A stretch of 7,933 nucleotides of DNA from contig FR882001.1 of NCBI GenBank assembly GCA_000435615.1, positions 1 through 7,933 of the forward strand, in the 5' to 3' direction. Below are positions 5,581 through 7,933 of the stretch, piece after piece. The translations under genes and the position numbers were made by a program. The stretch's first letter is position 1. Each line of letters opens with the position of its first letter. Source of the DNA: Firmicutes bacterium CAG:238. Its GTDB lineage: Bacteria; Bacillota; Clostridia; Peptostreptococcales; Anaerovoracaceae. The notes under the pieces are model-generated. The model did no database searches, was not told the origin of the DNA, and worked only from the letters and a program-made list of their open reading frames with translations.

Positions 5581-6819
5581 ATGTCTACTTTACTCGTAAA
5601 AAATATAGGTATTCTGCAGACCCCGGCGGGAAGTTTCCCGCACAAGGGGGCTCAGCAGGGTGAAAATATGAAATTAAAAGATGCGGCGGTTCTCGCAGAA
5701 GACGGCATTATTAAGGCAATCACATCGGACGGAAAGCTTCCCTGCGCGGAAGAAGAGGTCGATGTGGTGCTTGACGCAGAGGGAAACCTCGTAACACCGG
5801 GACTTGTTGAAGGACATACCCATTTGGTGTTCGGCGGATACCGGCAGAACGAGATTCCGCTGAAACTCAAAGGCGCGGGCTATCTTGACATCCTGAGAGC
5901 GGGCGGCGGCATAAATGATACCGTAAAGAAAACAAGAGAAGCAAGCTTCGAGGAGCTGTATGATAAGACGGAAGGGTTCCTTGACGAAATGATGACCCTT
6001 GGAGTTACCACCTGCGAAGCCAAGAGTGGCTACGGAATTGACCTCAAGACAGAAGTGAAACTTCTTAAAGTGCTCAAGAAACTCAATGAAGATCATCCGA
6101 TGGATATCGTTTCTACCTTTATGCCGGCACATGTTGTGCTTGCGGACTGGAAGGGCAGAGAAGATGAATTTATTCAGCTTTGTATCGACGAAATGATGCC
6201 GTATGTGAAAGAGCATAATCTGGCAGAGTTTATCGACATCTTCACGGAAGATTCCGTTTTCGATGTGGAACAGAGCAGAAAGTATCTGCAGGCCGCAAAG
6301 GATATGGGATTCGGTCTCAAGATTCACGCAGACGAAATCGAAGCAATCGGCGGCAGTGTTCTCGCAGGAGAGATGCACGCTACATCGGCAGAACATTTAA
6401 TCGTAATCGATGACGCGGGAATGGCGTCCATGGCAAAAGGCGGAACAATCGCAATGTGTCTTCCGGCTACATCCTTCTATCTGGGCGCAACCTTTGCACC
6501 GGTAAGAAGAATGATAGATGAGTTTGAAGTACCGGTTGCGATCGCATCGGATTTCAACCCGGGTTCCTGTCCGTCACTGAACCTGCAGTTCGTAATGAAC
6601 CTCGGTTATTTGAAGTACAGAATGACGCCGGAAGAGGTTCTCACGGCAGTTACGATCAATCCGGCATGCGGAATCAACAGAGGAGACAGAGTCGGTACAC
6701 TTGAAGTCGGAAAAGACGCGGACATGGTGATCTGGAACGCACCGAACATGGAAATGCTTTGTTACCGTTTTGGATCCAATCTTGCGCTGCAGACAATTAA
6801 GAAAGGAAATTTGGTTTAA
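5581..6819 (+). CDS. hutI: Imidazolonepropionase
   Basis: This metal-dependent hydrolase of the amidohydrolase superfamily opens the ring of 4-imidazolone-5-propanoate to give N-formimino-L-glutamate. It has 412 residues, the usual length. Residues 1-75 and the C-terminal end form the small beta domain, with a TIM-barrel between. The metal and catalytic residues are visible: His79 and His81 (EGHTH), His249 and Glu252 (KIHADE), and Asp324 and Asn326 (SDFNPG); four of these share the Bacillus subtilis numbering and the first two differ by one. Arg88 (GGYRQNE) and Tyr151 (SGYGID) are likely substrate contacts. The C-terminus ends with the typical GTLEVGKDADMVIW. RBS AGGAG lies at 5571-5575. Its stop overlaps the fchA start (TAATG), so the two are probably translationally coupled. 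Confidence 0.97.
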   Translation: MSTLLVKNIGILQTPAGSFPHKGAQQGENMKLKDAAVLAEDGIIKAITSDGKLPCAEEEVDVVLDAEGNLVTPGLVEGHTHLVFGGYRQNEIPLKLKGAGYLDILRAGGGINDTVKKTREASFEELYDKTEGFLDEMMTLGVTTCEAKSGYGIDLKTEVKLLKVLKKLNEDHPMDIVSTFMPAHVVLADWKGREDEFIQLCIDEMMPYVKEHNLAEFIDIFTEDSVFDVEQSRKYLQAAKDMGFGLKIHADEIEAIGGSVLAGEMHATSAEHLIVIDDAGMASMAKGGTIAMCLPATSFYLGATFAPVRRMIDEFEVPVAIASDFNPGSCPSLNLQFVMNLGYLKYRMTPEEVLTAVTINPACGINRGDRVGTLEVGKDADMVIWNAPNMEMLCYRFGSNLALQTIKKGNLV

Positions 6820-7442
6820 TGAAATTAGTTGAATTAACGGTAAAAGACTATTTGGATTTGTTGAAATCCGATGCACCGGCACCGGGCGGCGGCAGCGTAA
6901 GTGCACTTTCCGCAGCACAGGGAATCGGCCTTGTTGCAATGGTTTCGGATCTCACAATCGGAAGGGAAAGATATGCTGACTTTGAAGAAGGCTGCAAGAA
7001 AGCAAAAGCAGAAGCAATAGAACTTTATGCAAAACTTGTGGAAGCCATTGATAAAGACACAGAGGCGTTCAATCTTGTATCCGCTGCATTTAAAATGCCG
7101 AAGGATACCGATGAAAACAAAGCTGCAAGAAGCAAGGCAATCGCAGATGCAACTCTCGCGGCAACGGAAGTTCCGTTCGAGACACTTACGCTTTGCATGA
7201 ATGCTCTCAAGGTAACGGAAACAATCGTAGGAAAATCCAATCCTAACGCAGCTTCCGACCTCGGCGTTGCGGCGCTTAACCTGCTTGCAGGAATCAAGGG
7301 TGCATGGCTGAATGTAATGATTAACCTTCCGGGCGTTAAGGATGAAGCTGCGAAGGCAAAATTTGCAGAAGGTGCAAAGATGGTAGAAGAAGCGGAAGCA
7401 ATTGCGGACGCAATTTATAAGAAAGTTTTGGAATCACTGTAG
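6819..7442 (+). CDS. fchA: Formimidoyltetrahydrofolate cyclodeaminase
   Basis: This enzyme converts 5-formimino-THF to 5,10-methenyl-THF with release of ammonia. Its 207 residues correspond to the C-terminal (FTCD_C) domain of the bifunctional mammalian enzyme; here it is a stand-alone protein, as in Clostridia. The folate-site motif APAPGGGSVSAL lies at residues 19-30. The rest is predicted to be all-helical, Ala-rich, with the conserved KSNPNAASDLGVAALNL near 138-154. The ATG overlaps the hutI stop by one base, and a weak site AGGA lies 11 nt upstream inside hutI. The product feeds the one-carbon pool, and a formate-THF ligase would be needed downstream for ATP recovery; it is not in the window. 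Confidence 0.95.
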   Translation: MKLVELTVKDYLDLLKSDAPAPGGGSVSALSAAQGIGLVAMVSDLTIGRERYADFEEGCKKAKAEAIELYAKLVEAIDKDTEAFNLVSAAFKMPKDTDENKAARSKAIADATLAATEVPFETLTLCMNALKVTETIVGKSNPNAASDLGVAALNLLAGIKGAWLNVMINLPGVKDEAAKAKFAEGAKMVEEAEAIADAIYKKVLESL

Positions 7443-7449
7443 AATACAA

Positions 7450-7461
7450 TGCCGCAAGGCA
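7450..7461 (+). other. Tetraloop mini-hairpin ahead of the ftcD ribosome binding site
   Basis: TGCC (7450-7453) and GGCA (7458-7461) close a GCAA loop of the stable GNRA class, two bases before the AAGGAG at 7464-7469. With only four pairs it may be chance. If real, it could keep the RBS open or tune translation of ftcD. Confidence 0.3.
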
Positions 7462-7475
7462 AGAAGGAGATAGAA

Positions 7476-7933
7476 ATGGCTCAGATTATTGAAAGCATCC
7501 CTAATATTTCAGAGGGAAGAAATCAAGAAGTTATCGAAGCATGTGTGGACCAGATCAGAACAACTGCAGGCTGCACACTGTTAAACTATTCATCAGACCC
7601 TAACCATAACAGAACCGTTATCACCTATATCGGCGATGCAAAGGGTGTGGAAGAAGCAAGCGTGAAACTTGCAAAGAAGGCAGTAGAACTCATCGACCTT
7701 AACAAGCACACAGGTGAGCATCCGAGAATGGGCTGCGTTGACGTTATGCCATTCGTTCCGATTAAGGACGCAACAAATGAAGAATGTATCGAACTGTCCA
7801 AGGTTGTCGGCAAGAGAATTGCAGAAGAGGCAGACCTTCCGGTATTCCTTTATGAAATGTCAGCAACAAGACCGGAAAGAAAGAACCTTGCAACAATCAG
7901 AAAAGGCCAGTTCGAAGGCATGGCAGAAAAGGT
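7476..7933 (+). CDS. ftcD: Glutamate formimidoyltransferase, C-terminus beyond the window
   Basis: The enzyme moves the formimino group from formiminoglutamate to tetrahydrofolate, giving L-glutamate and 5-formimino-THF. The first 152 residues are seen, about half of the usual stand-alone length of around 300. The N-terminal signature is SIPNISEGRN at 7-16, followed by DPNHNRTVITYIG at 41-53. KHTGEHPRMGCVDVMPF at 77-93 contains His82, the catalytic base of the family. The pairing LPVFLYEMSATRPERKNLATIR continues the first domain. RBS AAGGAG lies at 7464-7469, 33 nt after the fchA stop. With fchA next to it, this marks the folate route for formiminoglutamate rather than HutG hydrolysis. The frame is open at the right edge, so the protein is cut only by the window. 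Confidence 0.95.
   Translation, partial: MAQIIESIPNISEGRNQEVIEACVDQIRTTAGCTLLNYSSDPNHNRTVITYIGDAKGVEEASVKLAKKAVELIDLNKHTGEHPRMGCVDVMPFVPIKDATNEECIELSKVVGKRIAEEADLPVFLYEMSATRPERKNLATIRKGQFEGMAEK

Noticed and set aside
5674..6396. 240-residue minus-strand ORF inside hutI
   Set aside because: Despite its length it lies wholly opposite hutI with all catalytic motifs of HutI intact on the plus strand; its protein resembles no known family.
1..7933. CRISPR array, tRNA or rRNA genes
   Set aside because: No regularly spaced repeats and no tRNA-like cloverleaf or rRNA sequence were seen on either strand.

Overview
The window looks like a chromosomal segment of a low-to-moderate GC Bacillota, most likely an anaerobe of class Clostridia. 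The evidence is strong AGGAGG-type ribosome binding sites, Arg codons that are almost all AGA in the core genes, a zinc-ligand (C+) form of ribosomal protein S18, and a histidine-fermentation operon with separate FtcD and FchA proteins. Genus cannot be fixed from the sequence. A member of the Anaerovoracaceae/Family XIII type is only a guess.

Layout. Bases 1-310 hold the 5' part of a minus-strand gene for an IS30-type helix-turn-helix protein. It has a strong RBS and an intrinsic terminator just upstream of that RBS. Its Arg codon use (none of 10 is AGA) is unlike everything else here and suggests an acquired or mobile segment. Bases 349-486 hold the promoter and a structured leader of the next operon. 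Bases 487-1468 are the conserved rpsF-ssb-rpsR operon (S6, single-strand DNA-binding protein, S18), closed by a terminator at 1543-1589. Bases 1590-1906 are an A-rich spacer with a few small repeats and a candidate hut promoter. From 1907 to the right edge runs a complete-looking start of a histidine utilisation operon: hutH, hutU, hutI, fchA, and ftcD, which is cut by the edge.

How the genes work together. HutH removes ammonia from histidine to give urocanate. HutU hydrates urocanate to imidazolonepropionate. HutI opens the ring to formiminoglutamate. FtcD moves the formimino group to tetrahydrofolate and frees glutamate. FchA cyclises formimino-THF to methenyl-THF and releases a second ammonia. 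No hutG-type formiminoglutamate hydrolase is seen, so this is the folate-dependent branch, which can conserve energy if a formate-THF ligase is present outside the window.

Most of the window is ordinary, well-known biology. The items most worth a second look are the foreign minus-strand gene and its leader terminator next to the rpsF promoter, a possible S6:S18 autoregulatory leader, the long (animal-like) form of urocanase lacking the cysteine of the short bacterial form, and a strong hairpin between hutH and hutU. I found no convincing new system.
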